DNA of 64,000 bases from Papio anubis (GCF_008728515.1 NC_044978.1:8203771-8267770), one strand, 5' to 3'. Positions 50,549 to 62,399 are shown, counted from the first letter of the stretch. Notes: generated by a model not told the origin, from the sequence alone. Numbers and translations: made by a program.

Positions 50549-50660
50549 GTGACTACTATTATTTTGGGGCCTGGGACTAAGTATCTAGCTCTTTAGTCTA
50601 TGTTCTCATTCCCTCACAGAATAGGATTTAGGGTCTGATTCCCTTAACTTTAGCTCTTTT

Positions 50661-51233
50661 TTTTTTTTTAATTATATTTTAAGTTCTGGGGTAGATGTGC
50701 AGGTTTGTTACATAGATAAACGTGTGCCATGGAGGTTTGCTGCACCTATCAACCCATCTCCTAGGTATTAAGCCCTGCATGCATTATCTATTTTTCCTAA
50801 TGCTCTCCCCTCCCCTGACCCCATCCCCCAACAGGCCCCAGTGTGTGCTGTTCCCCTCCCCGTGTCCATGTGTTCTCATTGTTCAGCTCCCACTTATAAG
50901 TGAGAACATGCAGTGTTCCGTTTTCTGTCCCTGGGTTAGTTTGCTGAGGATAATGGCTTCCAGCTCCATCCATATCCCTCCGTGTCCCTGCAAAGGACAT
51001 GATAATGTTTCTTTTCATGGCTGCATAGTATTTCATGAGGTACATGTACCACATTTTCTTTATCCAATCTACCACAGATGAGCATTTGGGTGGATTCCAT
51101 GTCTTTGGTATTGTGAATAGTGCCGCAGTTAACATCGGTGTGCATGTATCTTTGTAACAGGATGATTTATATTCCTTTGGTATATTCCCAGTAAGGGGAT
51201 TGCTGGATAAAATGGTATTTCAGGTTCTAGATC
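50661..51233 (-). mobile_element. L1 (L1P-type), 5-prime truncated, antisense
   Basis: The plus strand begins with poly(T), then the L1 3-prime UTR and the end of ORF2 reversed. Landmarks are 'gtttgttacatagataaacg', 'tataagtgagaacatgcagt', 'catggctgcatagtatttca', 'gtatattcccagtaagggga' and 'ttcaggttctagatc'. The target duplication ttagctctttt lies at 50650-50660 and 51234-51244. The frame at 50797-51135 (minus) is the last part of ORF2 and contains 'WIKKMWYMYLMKYYAA'. It is frameshifted and runs into the UTR. ORF2 encodes the endonuclease and reverse transcriptase, but only the tail is present, so the copy is dead. Confidence 0.93.
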
Positions 51234-51244
51234 TTAGCTCTTTT

Positions 51245-52004
51245 ATTTTATAAGATTCAGAACAATGTCTCATCATGGAACAAACAGTGAGGAGATAATG
51301 GAGATGAATGGAGATGCAGCAAAATCACTGAGTTATAAGGAAGAGGTATTTCACAGTGTCACAGGAAAAGTATTAGGATATGAGTATTTTAAAGAGTGAA
51401 CTGGAGTCACCTATTTTAACCCCTAGACACACTTTGAACTCTCAAAGCACTATTTGGACTTCTGCTTAGAAGAGCACATTTAAATGTCCCTTTCACCATT
51501 CTGGGGAACTCGACTCTGACAATGGGGCAGAACACATAGGCAGCAAGCAGAAAACAGGAAAAGCAACAATGTGCTAAAGACAGGCGTTTCCTGGGTATTT
51601 GTGACAGATCTTTTCAATGCATATTGGAGAAGGGTCCTAGAAATACAGCCTCAGGAACATTTTGCTTCAAGTATACGCAAAGGAGAAGGACAGTGATCTT
51701 CAGTGAGCGCAATAAACTCTAATGCAAGAAATGACAATTCCAACCTGTCCCAACCGCTTGCAATTATGAGAGCAAAGAGAACACAGTAAGACATGGCAGA
51801 AATGATGTTTCCAAGTAGAAAAATGAGAGCCAGGGGAAAACAGGACAATTCCTTAATCATTTGCACAAACTAAAATTTTTCATATACTTTGTTGTAAGAG
51901 AACTGGAACTTGATATGTGAACCCCACTACATATTGTAGAAAGTTGGCTGTATGTAGTTATGCATATGAAAGTTTCATGCAATTAAAGGTTGTCTTTAAC
52001 CAAA
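51245..52004. other. Unique DNA
   Basis: No gene or repeat is recognised. Confidence 0.5.
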
Positions 52005-52180
52005 AACTGACTTGGACTTCAGCCCTGGCTGTACCACTTGTTAATAAAGCCAGTCCTTAGAGAATTCACCTAACATTGTTTGGCCTCAGTTACCTAACAC
52101 ATAAAATAGGGATAGCCAAGACTTGTCTCACAAGTCTGTTCCAAGGTGCTGTTATAATATATGGGAAATTCCTAGTGTGT
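52005..52180 (+). repeat. MIR, sense
   Basis: 'ttggacttcagccctggctg', 'ccacttgttaataaa', 'tggcctcagttacctaacac', 'ataaaatagggatagccaag'. Confidence 0.7.
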
Positions 52181-52924
52181 TGCCTGAAATTTCCATTCCA
52201 TATCCATTCTTCAGCCCTCCCGAGTGGCTACCATGTCTCAGGTTTTGCAATAATAAATGTCAGAATGTTTAGTAAATTACCTTTCATTCACACTCTGAAG
52301 TGTACATTTAGCCTTTCTAAGCAGATGGTCTTGTTTTTTTCTTAGACTTTGTTATAGTTACAGAACTGAGGAGTCACAAACAGCTGCCATTTTGACCAGC
52401 CATTTGGCCAGAATCCCCCATCTCACCCTAATACACCTTCGCATGCTGCCTCAACAAGGCTCATTGCTTCAGAACTATAGTATTCTTACAAATATTTGTA
52501 AAGCCAAGTGAGCTAATGTAAAACTTCTTTATGAATGGAAAAATCTCTCACATTTTTATAAAATTAAAGGGAAAATATAATTATCTGCTACTTATTTTAT
52601 TTCACTTTTTTTAATAGGAAAATCTGTAGCAAAAGTACAGATGAGACTGAGTTGAAGAAAAGAGTTAAATGCTCTGAATATATGACAACCTTTTCTCCAG
52701 ACCTGGAATTTTCAATATGATGTTAATGAGGGAGGCACAGAGTAAGTCAGTGAACCAAAGCTGTAAATTAAAAAAACAATTTAACTGTAATTACAATTTT
52801 AAAAATGGAATTAAAAAGTTTATGTCCTCACAGTAACATATAACACTGTTGTGGAAAGGATCGGAGTTATAAGTAAGAGTCAAAATCTTCAAAAATCTCA
52901 TTTGAATTAGGTTTTTGAAGGATT
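52181..52924. other. Unique DNA
   Basis: No gene or repeat is recognised. Confidence 0.5.
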
Positions 52925-52944
52925 AAAAGTATTCACTGTTTTCC

Positions 52945-53245
52945 ATCTGGGCGCGATGGTTCAAGCCTGTAATCCCAGCACTTTGGGAGACCGAGGTGGG
53001 CGGATCACGAGGTCAGGAGATCGAGACCATCCTGGCTAACCCAGTGAAACCCCGTCTCTACTAAAAAATACAAAAAAAAAAAAAAAAAAAAAACTAGCCG
53101 GGTGAGGTGGCGGGCGCCTGTAGTTCCAGCTACTTCGGAGGCTGAGGCAAGAGAATGGCGGGAACCCAGAGCTTGCAGTGAGCTGAGATCGCGCCACTGC
53201 ACTCCAGCCTGGGCAACAGAGCGAGACTCCGTCTCAAAAAAAAAA
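52945..53245 (+). mobile_element. AluY-type, sense, expanded middle A-run
   Basis: Full dimer with 'ggttcaagcctgtaatccca' and 'actagccgggtgaggtggcg'. The middle A-rich linker has grown to about 21 A (53070-53092), and about nine bases of 'ggaggcgga' are missing before 'gcttgcag'. A perfect 20-base target duplication lies at 52925-52944 and 53246-53265. Confidence 0.96.
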
Positions 53246-53265
53246 AAAAGTATTCACTGTTTTCC

Positions 53266-55079
53266 AAACTCTAAATTCTCATTTCATACAATTAAAAGAC
53301 CTGTTATTTACTATAGATTGACAGGACTATGTGTGTTGTGCTTGTGGTATTTCTTTATTTCATGTTTTTAAATACTTGTATATCTCTTAGTTGATGTGGA
53401 AAATCAGTTTCTAGTAAACTTTGTAAGAGTCAGCTTTGCTTCTCTAAAAGGAAAAGGAATAAAAGGAAACGTGTCTTATGCTGTGGTGTGAACCACCCCT
53501 TACCAAGAGCTAGCCTACCTCAAGTGGCTGGTTTTAGGTGGTTGTACTCAGGATGTGTTTAAATGGTATGAACTTCAGGAATGATCACAGGGACAAGAAA
53601 ACAAGTGACAGGATTAGATGAAGGGAGGGCCTACTGTTAAAGCCTCAGCTGTTTTATGATGATGTGAAGATTTTCTTTTTAAATAAAAAGCTCATATGTT
53701 GTGTATAGTGTGGAAGCAGAGATTTGAGGTTATTTATTGTACGTTTTATTAGGCCAGAAGTTTGCAATAAGATGCTCTTATTCTTCCCGTCTTTCTGGAC
53801 TTACTTAATATAAACTTGTTGGAACAATTTCCGTCCTTTTCTTGATATATTTTATGGTCACAACTAATTGAAACAAGTTGCACTTACTTTTATTTGAGTT
53901 TTCTAGGTTAGTGTTGGTGTGAAACGGAGCTAAACCCTGAGGGCTTCCGGTTACATTTTTAAGAAAATTTTGATTGAGTTCTAGTTGTTCTGCTTCTAGC
54001 TGGTAAAAGTAAAATATATGATTTCTACAGAAATTTTGAAGAGTAAAAATATTTTTTAAAAGCCTATAAGATCCTTGCATTTCCCTTGCATGTGAATATT
54101 TATATTGCTTTGATTTTTTTTTTTTTATTATAAATGATTGAGAACTTGGCAACGAGAGTCCTCCAAACAGAGCACAGGGTTTAGCAGGCAGAAAATGCTC
54201 CAGAACTGTGGGCTAAATGATTCAAAACGGTATAAATAACACCACAAAAAACGTCTCAGAGGAATGTCTACTATAGACAACTTTTTGTAAACCATGGGAA
54301 TGTCCTCCTTAAATGTATAAGTTGCAGAAAAATATAAAGAAACATTGTCTGTGTAATAGAGATTTAATGCATTCAAATACCCTCGCCCATTTGTTTCCTT
54401 ACATTTTGCTTGTTCTAAAAAACAATTATAGTCTCAAAAAGAAAGCACAGACACTTAATTAGTATCATTCTGCAGCTGCTCCTTAATAAATCAAGATGAT
54501 AAATATGTGTCTAAAACGCATTCTGGGCTATTTCTAATCTAAATGAGTCTAGACTTGTGTACCTGATGCATTACATAGGAACTGGAGGGCAAATTAATAC
54601 TATGATAGGAGAGTAAAATGTACTTCACTATTTATTATTTATGTTTGGTTGTTTCCTATAAAAACACTTTTAAGTGCAATGGATAAGCTGGTTCACAGAC
54701 TGCAGCAGAAATACGTTCTGGTTTCAAACGCAGGTGGAAGCACAGGAGCCTGGGTGATAAATGAGTTAGCGACGAAGTGGGATTTAGATGTTTGTAATCA
54801 TTGAGCCTTTCCAGAAAGAAGTGAACTTTCATATTAAAAATGTAAAGGAGGAAACTGTAGCTGAATCACCAGACAGCATGAAAGTCTGAATTACGATAAT
54901 TCATAAACACACACTTTATGTAACAAAGATCAGTTCCACACTCTTCTTCACTCTTCCATGACATTTTCTTATTAGGAAAAAAAAGAGGGGGCTCTGTTTC
55001 TACTTCTGACACCGCAAGCTGCAGCACTATGCTTTGGGAATATAGAGGAAAATGGTGTAGATCTTGGCCTCAAGGGAAT
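53266..55079. other. Unique DNA
   Basis: No gene is recognised. The minus frames at 53805-54376 are open by chance in AT-rich DNA. Confidence 0.5.
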
Positions 55080-55415
55080 GTGGTAGACTGTTCTAGAAGA
55101 GAAATGTTAGGTGACAGATGACCATAACAGCGTAAGCACCTACATGAGAGACAGAGGTAGTGAGGAGAGTATAGACTGGGGACCACAGCCTGGAAGCATA
55201 GGCCTGAATGGGTGGCCAGAAGTTTCAAGAGTGGCACAGGAGCTTGGTCTATCTGGGATGTTGACTTAATGAGGGCCGGTAGTGAGCAATGAAGAAGGCA
55301 AGAAAGCACGGGATGGATTGTGGACAGGACTTTGTAGGGCTGTGCTGAGGACTCTGAACTTCATCCTGAGGCTGATGGAGAGTCCCCTAAAGGGTTTTAG
55401 AGCTGGGAGTGATGC
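55080..55415 (-). repeat. L2, antisense
   Basis: 'caggactttgtagggctgtg', 'gaggactctgaacttcatcc', 'taaagggttttagagctggg', matching the same L2 segment seen at about 30.9 kb. The 123-codon plus frame at 55282-55653 begins in it. Confidence 0.7.
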
Positions 55416-57589
55416 TGGGCACCCTGACACAGACTCTTGGGGCCCACTGTGCCATACTCAGTACAAGTCCATGCAGCTCTGGAGTGTAGGCCAATTTTGT
55501 CTCTGTCCCATTCTAAGCCTTTCTTTTGGAAGTGTTTTCCATGACTGGATACACCCCACTGGCATTTTGACCCACTGGTGGCCCACAGTCTGCCACCATA
55601 GAGCTCCCGACTACCCTCTTCTCCCAGCAGTTCCCCAGGGCTGGTTCTTCTGAAAATGTTCTGTACTCATTGGCTACTCTTCTTTCTTGCTGGTTTGTCA
55701 TGTAGGCAAGTAAATAAGCATTTAAATAAATAAGTGAATGTATGTATGAACAGTTTACATTCTTGAAGCCAGAGTCAAATCACCCGGAGTAAGGTACGGA
55801 CACTGCTCTCAGAGTGAAGAGGAGGATTGCTGTTTTTAGAGGGCAGCCTGTGAACCCAAACAAACGTCTCTTATGAGGGAGGGAAAGGAAGAAGTGAGAA
55901 TGCCTCCTTGCTGTGCCCACTTATGAGCTCCTTCTGCCCTTCTCCTCCAGGCCTGAGCAAGGAGAGGCCCCAGTACTCCAGCTTCTGCTGGCCCATGCTG
56001 GGATCCCTTGGGTAAGTTTCCCATGTCATCGGCTTCTCATCTAAGAAACAGAGATTCCAAATGTCTGCCTATAGCTACTGTGACAAGGTTTTAAAATTAC
56101 TTAAATTTTAAATATGATTTTAAATATTTAAATTTTAAATGACATTTTAACTATTTTCTTGAATGCTTGCTTTTTCTTCACCCTCACCCCAAAGTAAATG
56201 TGTATTTCTTAACATGTATATGGGCCTTCTTACCAAAAGGGAGAACAAAGTTGACTTGAGGACATTACCATATCAGATTTCAGTTCTGGATATAGCTTCT
56301 ACATACATCATAGTTCTAAATATATCAGAATTAAGACAATTTAAGAAACATGGACCATTAGCTCCAAAACTTTAGAGTGAGAAAAAGGATGAACCTTATC
56401 TTTGAATTTTCCTTAGGGAGTCACTCCCTCCTCACCAGAATTCTGCTTTCCTGACTTTTAAGAAACAAACATCCCATCGGCTGAGTGTTACCTTTCAGAT
56501 GCTTCTTCTTCTTTCTTAAATTCTGCCCTGTCACCATTCCCTAGAAAGGACTGGGTCATTTTCTTTTAGTTGTGTTTATGAGGACGGCTGACACATCTCT
56601 TTCCTTTTTATTACACTTTCTTTTTTTAAAAAAAATGTGTGGTTATTTGTGTTTTTTATTGAGTAATTTTATCTATCTTTAGTAAGTTTAATTTGTTTTG
56701 TTTTGTGTTTATTTTGAGGCTACTATGACAAAACACTTTCACCCGTTGGAGAATCTGGGGTGGATGGCCCAGAGAATTATGGACAGCTCTGAGGGTAGCC
56801 GGGGGAAGTCTCTCACAGGCTTGGTTTTTGTGTTTGTTTGTTATATTTGGTATGTTGTTTGCTTGGACCTCACATGTTTTCTTTTTCTACTTGTTCGAAT
56901 GGTTAGTTTTCTGACTGTGGCTTTAGATGGCCTAAATACCATATCAATGTAAAAGGAAGAAAAAAATAATTCAAAAATATTTTCTGCTGTGAAAGTTAAC
57001 TACCAGCAAATATAGTCTAACTTTTCAGCCTCTTCTGAATTTCATGTAACCACTGTCACTATTTCCTTTTTATGTAATAAGCATTGTACACACACCCACG
57101 TAAGATGTTTATGTCACTATTGAACTCACATATGATGGAGATGGTGCTAAGCTCTAAAGAGTGAAATTAAATGTTGACACAGATAAAGCTTGAGAAGAGG
57201 AAAGTGAGCATTTAATTAGGGGGTTTGTTTGCATCTGTCCTGTGGCATTCAGTTATAGTTTTAGTTTACTCTCTAACTCTGATGCTGTGCTCCACTGAAA
57301 TAAATTATAGAGCGACAAAACTTTCCGCATTCCCCTCACACTCGTGATTGTAGGGGAAGGATGGAGTTACTCTGGGCTCACAGGTGCCACTGAATGAACT
57401 GTTTGATTTCATCTGCTCTTTCTTAATTTGTGTCAACTTTCTCTAAATATCCCTCACCCTTAGCACCTCCGTAAATTCCTTCCTCCCTATGCACTGCTTT
57501 GACCAGAACTGAAATCATTCCACTTAGAGCAAGGCAGCTGTCAAGTTCTGTTCAATCCTTTTCCATTCCTTATTGTGACCTTAAAAAAG
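55416..57589. other. Unique DNA
   Basis: No gene is seen. 56.1 kb carries a short AT-rich run of repeated 'ttaaat' words. Confidence 0.5.
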
Positions 57590-58020
57590 CCCACCTGCTG
57601 GGTGCCAACCACCTGCAAGAAGGTCAGTTCTGTGGATGGAATCTATAATCAGTATGATCACACCCTAGGATTAAACCCAGAGGCTTAAAGCTTTCTCGAA
57701 GGGGACAAGGAGACAAGGAACGAGCAGTGTTGGGAGGAAGCCCAAAGAGTAACAAAGAGATTGAACAAAAATACCAAAAGTCTAAAAAAAAAAACTGCAT
57801 CTTAGCCAGAAAGCCGAAGTTTCATAATTTTAGGAGAGTAACAAACTCTATCCAAGAAAACATTCATTTCAAATTTTCCACCCACAAATCAGAGGCCACC
57901 CCAGTAATTGTCTCCGATAATCCATCCGCATTCCCTTCAACACACACGTTTATTGCCCAATTTTGACCTCGATAAATAAAGAAGGGTTGCCTACAGATAG
58001 TTTTTATAGGTCGTGAAAAT
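57590..58020. promoter_or_regulatory. Candidate conserved noncoding block
   Basis: Repeat-free, with bicoid-type TAATCC ('cgataatccatcc' near 57918), 'caattttgacctcgataaat' with a nuclear-receptor half site TGACCT, and preserved CpGs. The 79-codon frame at 57727-57966 has no recognisable domain. Conservation is assumed, not seen. Confidence 0.25.
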
Positions 58021-58329
58021 TGCCTTTCAGTTTACACCTTTGCTTAGAGTAAGTGAAAGTGCCATGCTCCACGTGCAGTTTCTTTCCTCCCTGTGATCTT
58101 GGGTTGCAGGCTTTATTTTTTACCTTTAAAACAAATTCATCGTTCTTTCACGATAGGGAATTCCTACCCAAAGAAAGGCGGGAGGCAATGGGGAGGTCAA
58201 ATTGCCTGTACATGCTGTTCAATTTTGTTAGCATTTCCCCCTTCCCAACTTCTTTTTTAATCCTGGCCAAAAAAAAAAAAAGTGTTGGAAATAATCCCCA
58301 TCGTCACTCTTGATGTCAGAAGTGCTTTT

Positions 58330-59760
58330 GGATTGACTGAAAAGAATAGATTAACAGCAAGCAGTGACAGATCAAGTCAGAGTTTGACCTTCCTGGCATC
58401 AGTGGGATGACATGAAAACAGACCAAGCTACATTCAACATGGCAAAAGTGGGACAAAACAGGAGATCCAGCCGTATTTTGTATTTTTAGCTTTCTGCCGT
58501 GTGACAATGAGCAGGTTAAAATAATTCACAATGTCACCCTTCAGAGCCGACGGACAGTTCAGCACACTTCCAAAAGTGTATGTACATATTAAAGCTCATG
58601 TGCAAATGATTAATAGCATCACAAACACTGAAGTAAACAACTAAAAAGTTCAATAACTCATTCATTTCTTTCCCCGGAATCTTCCCTATGGTCAACCTTA
58701 AAATACTGCTTGTAAGGCATAATACCCACTTCAATCATGTCAGCTGCTGATCATTAATTGCTTCAGAAAAAGACAATATTTTATCCATCCTCTTTGGAGT
58801 TCCAGTGTGAATGGGGAGGCAAAAGAGAGCGAAACTGAGTGAAACATGAAAAGCTTGATTTGTTAGGACCCCTGCTGTCTGAAAAGAGATCAAAGCTCAG
58901 AGGGAGGCTGTAAAACAGCCGAATGCACAGCACTGAAACATGGCCCGTGGCAGCTGCTCTGGGCACTCGCTCACAACCCAGGTGTGCCTGCAACTCCACT
59001 CTGCAAGCTGAATCATGGGAGTAGGCTACCTCTCCTCTTCCTTCATTATTTCAACGGCAGTCACGGAGGAGATGCAGGCTCCATCCATCACAATGCACAA
59101 ATTCACAGTGCGCAGATTCAGCACAGGCCTAATTAAAGCTTTTCCTTTCATTTGTGGAGATAATTAGACTTTCATCTCACCAGGAAGCTTCAGAAAGATC
59201 TATTTCTTTCTTCAATAAAAGCTACATCAAACAAAAGCAGATTTTAATCGCCTTTTCTTTGGGGCATGAGTCAATAATGAAAGATGTCATGGGTAACAAA
59301 AAATTGTATGCAGAAAAAAGAGAGAGGCGAAAAAAATCGCCTAAGCAATGTTCTTTAATTAACATCATGTTTGCAAACACCATTAATTTCTCTCATTAAA
59401 ATGATTTTTATCTGCAACTGATTGTTGATAAAACAATCGATTTGAGCATCTCATCTGTTTCACCGCTACGCAAGAACCCATCTGCTGTGCTGTAAAGCAG
59501 GAATCGCGCAGGCTGTTAAGCAACATGTGAGAACAATAAAAAATGCATGCGTGTGTGTCAGGGATTTGTGAGGTTGACTGCAGGGCAAGGGCCACCTTTC
59601 CACAGGACATGTATAAAAAATGACTTGGTGTCAGGCTAAAGGACAAAACGTCACAAAGATCAGAAGTGCATAAATAAAAACACAAATTAATATGTGCCGG
59701 CAGAAAAGGCTCCATCTGTGTTTAGGAATTGTTTCGTAAACAGAGTCTGAAAAGGAAGGC
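58330..59760. promoter_or_regulatory. Candidate developmental enhancer
   Basis: About 1.4 kb without any recognised repeat. Homeodomain cores TAATTA lie at 59130-59135 and 59161-59166, and TTAATTAA at 59355-59362. A perfect FOX palindrome TGTTTGCAAACA lies at 59368-59379. Opposed SOX-type boxes attgtt (59421-59426) and aacaat (59432-59437) sit beside atcgat (59436-59441). Such density and lack of insertions is common in conserved enhancers near developmental genes. The six short open frames inside carry no known domain. Confidence 0.4.
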
Positions 59761-60159
59761 AGGAAATTTAGATGCATTTAATAGTGTGCCATTGGCTGGT
59801 GTGATGTAATTTCAGATGACACACGTGTGACTTGTCTACTGTTTAAGAGACTCTTGATGTTTCAAAAGGAAAATTTTCACCCTGAATGCTTTTTGAGAAT
59901 TGTTGATTTTAGCTTTTTCTCCCCATGACTTTGGCCATGTGAAAATAAATACTTCTGTGGGATAGAGATGTATCTGGGGAATCAGTTGTGAAATCAACTT
60001 GAGAGGCACAGGAGTTGAGAGCAAGTATACATTGAAAAACTGTAAGGCTTGACCAGATGCCACGAGATCAGCTACGGATACCAAAATCTATTTGGGCACA
60101 GGTTTAAAGGATTTGCTCAGAATCACCTGGAGGAATAAAACTTAGCCTTTGGGAAGGGA
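59761..60159. other. Unique DNA
   Basis: No repeat or gene is recognised. Confidence 0.5.
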
Positions 60160-60630
60160 ACCTTGAGGTGGTCTGGTCCTAGTTCCCACAGCTCCATGCT
60201 GCCTGTTGCTATTTTAGAAATTTGAATAAGAGTTACTGAGACTACGTCGTATTGGAATACACACTATTTGTAATAGTTATCAGAAAGAGTAACTTCATTC
60301 TTTAATTGATGTAAAGGCTATCCCTCTCTGACTTCCAGCCACTGGTGGTGATTCTGTCTTTCAGAACCACAGTGTAAGATTAGACTTTTCCTCATGACGG
60401 TCCTTCAATCCCTGAGAGCATATCTAGGTTTTTCCCCATCCCTTGACTTCTCCATGATGAATATCTTATTCCTTCAGGCATTCTTTAGATGACATTTTTT
60501 CCCAGCTTTTTCAAGACCGAATCTTTCTCTTCGAGTATATTCCAGGGTGTCAATTTCCCAATTAAGATGCAGCGGCCAGAAATGAACATACTGTCCTGGA
60601 TTTGGGCAGAACAGTGCCTCACCATGCATG
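60160..60630 (+). repeat. CR1/L3-type LINE 3-prime fragment, sense
   Basis: The order matches the CR1-like/L3 3-prime consensus. It runs 'cttccagccactggtggtga', 'gtaagattagacttttcctc', 'catgacggtccttcaatccc', 'cttgacttctccatgatgaa', 'atcttattccttcaggcatt', 'ccagggtgtcaatttcccaa' and 'cagcggccagaaatgaacat'. The element is very old and diverged, and the family name is from memory. Confidence 0.6.
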
Positions 60631-61699
60631 TCATGAGTAAAAAGGTCAAATACATGAAGTGGATTTTTCTTTTCTAAGAAATAAGAATGATTTTGTGAGA
60701 AATCAAAATAGTGTTCTATCCCAAGAAGTCCCTAAACTTTCCGGCAGGATGAGAGTACAAAGTTTTCAGGAGAAACATTGTCCTTCATTATTGATAGTCA
60801 GTAATTTAAACCATTACTCTAAGGTCATTATTGGCATAGTATATCGGTCTTTAATATCCTGTACTTTAAGATCATATGCTATGGAAATTTTCTGCCAATG
60901 ACAAAAATCTTATCTTTATATGATCAACCTGACTGTCCAAAAAGTCAAACTTTTTTTTAAATCAATCTATTCATTCTGTTTCCAGGACTGGAAATAATTT
61001 TTTGACCTATTACATGGGTATTTGACAACTGATAAAAAGTATATGATTTTAGTGTCACACAAATCTGGGGAGGGAAGTAAGGGCCTCTGTTTGTTATTTT
61101 TAGGATGTAAAAGTATAATTTTGGCTGAAAGTTTTGTGATAGCTGATGTTTTTAAGCAAAATATAGAAATGTACTAAAATAAAATTGGAAAAGTTAGTAG
61201 AGAACCCTAATTGAATTTCTGCTATAATCTTTTGCAAAGATTTCTTTGCAAAATCTTTGTCTTTGGATCATTACGTTTGGAGAGCTTGGTCTTCTGGTTC
61301 TTTTAGTTTTCTAAGTAGAGAAATATAAACATTTGTGTCACACAGCCCATCCTGTTATGAGTTATACCAAGTTCACTAGAAATAAATGCAAAGTTTGTTG
61401 TGTTATCACCATTATTCAGTAAAAAGAAAATAATGCTGCAGTGTATCACTGCAAATTTACTTTAAGGCTTAACATGGAAAAAATAAACAGTTTATTAGGG
61501 AAAAAAAGGTAGAAAGAAAATAAATAGATTCTCAACAGTTGTTCAAAAATTAAACTCAATCCTTGTGCATTTGTAGGAATTGGTGTTACTGCATTTGTAG
61601 GAATTGGTATTATTTACTGTTGGGTGCCAAAGTTGCAACTAAAAACATATTTGCAATTATCTACTCAGGATACACTGCCACACCTGCCGCCTGCTAAAG
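60631..61699. other. Unique AT-rich DNA
   Basis: No gene is recognised. gcatttgtaggaattggt occurs at 61567-61584 and 61591-61608, a 24-base tandem duplication. Confidence 0.5.
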
Positions 61700-62174
61700 C
61701 TACCAGCATTTTAACAATTTCTTCCTGTGGGAAGAGCAAACAGTGCCATTTCCAATGAGAGTGCTGTCCATTAGCCCACAGATGAGAAGTGTTGAAAAGT
61801 GGTGTGAGTGCTCCCCAGAGACCGGGCTCCTCACAGCACACCTGATATCGAGCAGAGCAAATTGGTGTCTCGAGGTCATTTCAGAAATCAGATTATGTGC
61901 ATGACAACACAAGGCACCGCTGCTATGCCATCTGCCCGGCCCACACCTGGCACATTTAACCCCAAATGCTTTTTGCGGAGTCGAATCAGTGTGTTCTCTT
62001 GGGCCAGTGTCGCAGGCTCTGTCAGACAAAGATCAATTGCATGTCACCACTCAGGCTAGCAGGGCTAAGTAAACAAATTTATGATGCTATTAGAGATGAA
62101 TATGATTTTGCAAAACATACAATGGCTTGATACTTTCGTATACTTCGGGGATTGTCTTGATTTCTTAACTATAG
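61700..62174. promoter_or_regulatory. Candidate regulatory block upstream of exon-like segment
   Basis: Repeat-free, with several retained CpGs, a FOX core gtaaaca at 62069-62075, and TTAG/ATTA-type words. It directly precedes the exon-like segment. Function is inferred. Confidence 0.3.
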
Positions 62175-62248
62175 GAGACAGCTCTGCAAAATACACCCAG
62201 CACCACAAGCTGTACCCCACGGCTTCAGAGTGGGTTGAGGTCTTCAAG
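62175..62248 (+). other. Exon-like segment with splice signals
   Basis: Preceded by 'ttgatttcttaactatag', which ends in an AG acceptor after pyrimidines. Followed by a near-perfect donor, 'aag|gtaagtg'. The 74 bases are open in two forward frames. One reads GDSSAKYTQHHKLYPTASEW followed by VEVFK, which I do not recognise. A 74-base exon is not a multiple of three, so a real exon would shift frame if skipped. It may be an exon of an unknown gene or a noncoding RNA, or coincidence. Confidence 0.3.
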
Positions 62249-62399
62249 GTAAGTGCGTTGTTTGCCATTTAAAGTGTATTTCCCAAGGAAACACCTAACA
62301 CAAGCTGGTTTGGTTCCCGGCCTGTGCCCCTAAAGCCTATTTAGCTAACTGGATTGCAGTTGCCCTGTAATACTGCTAGAACTATCCTGAATTCTGGGT

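Noticed and set aside
50797..51135. 112-codon minus-strand frame with retrotransposon features
   Set aside because: It is the ORF2 tail and UTR of a 5-prime-truncated L1, not a separate gene.
55282..55653. 123-codon plus-strand open frame
   Set aside because: Begins in an antisense L2. No protein family is recognised.
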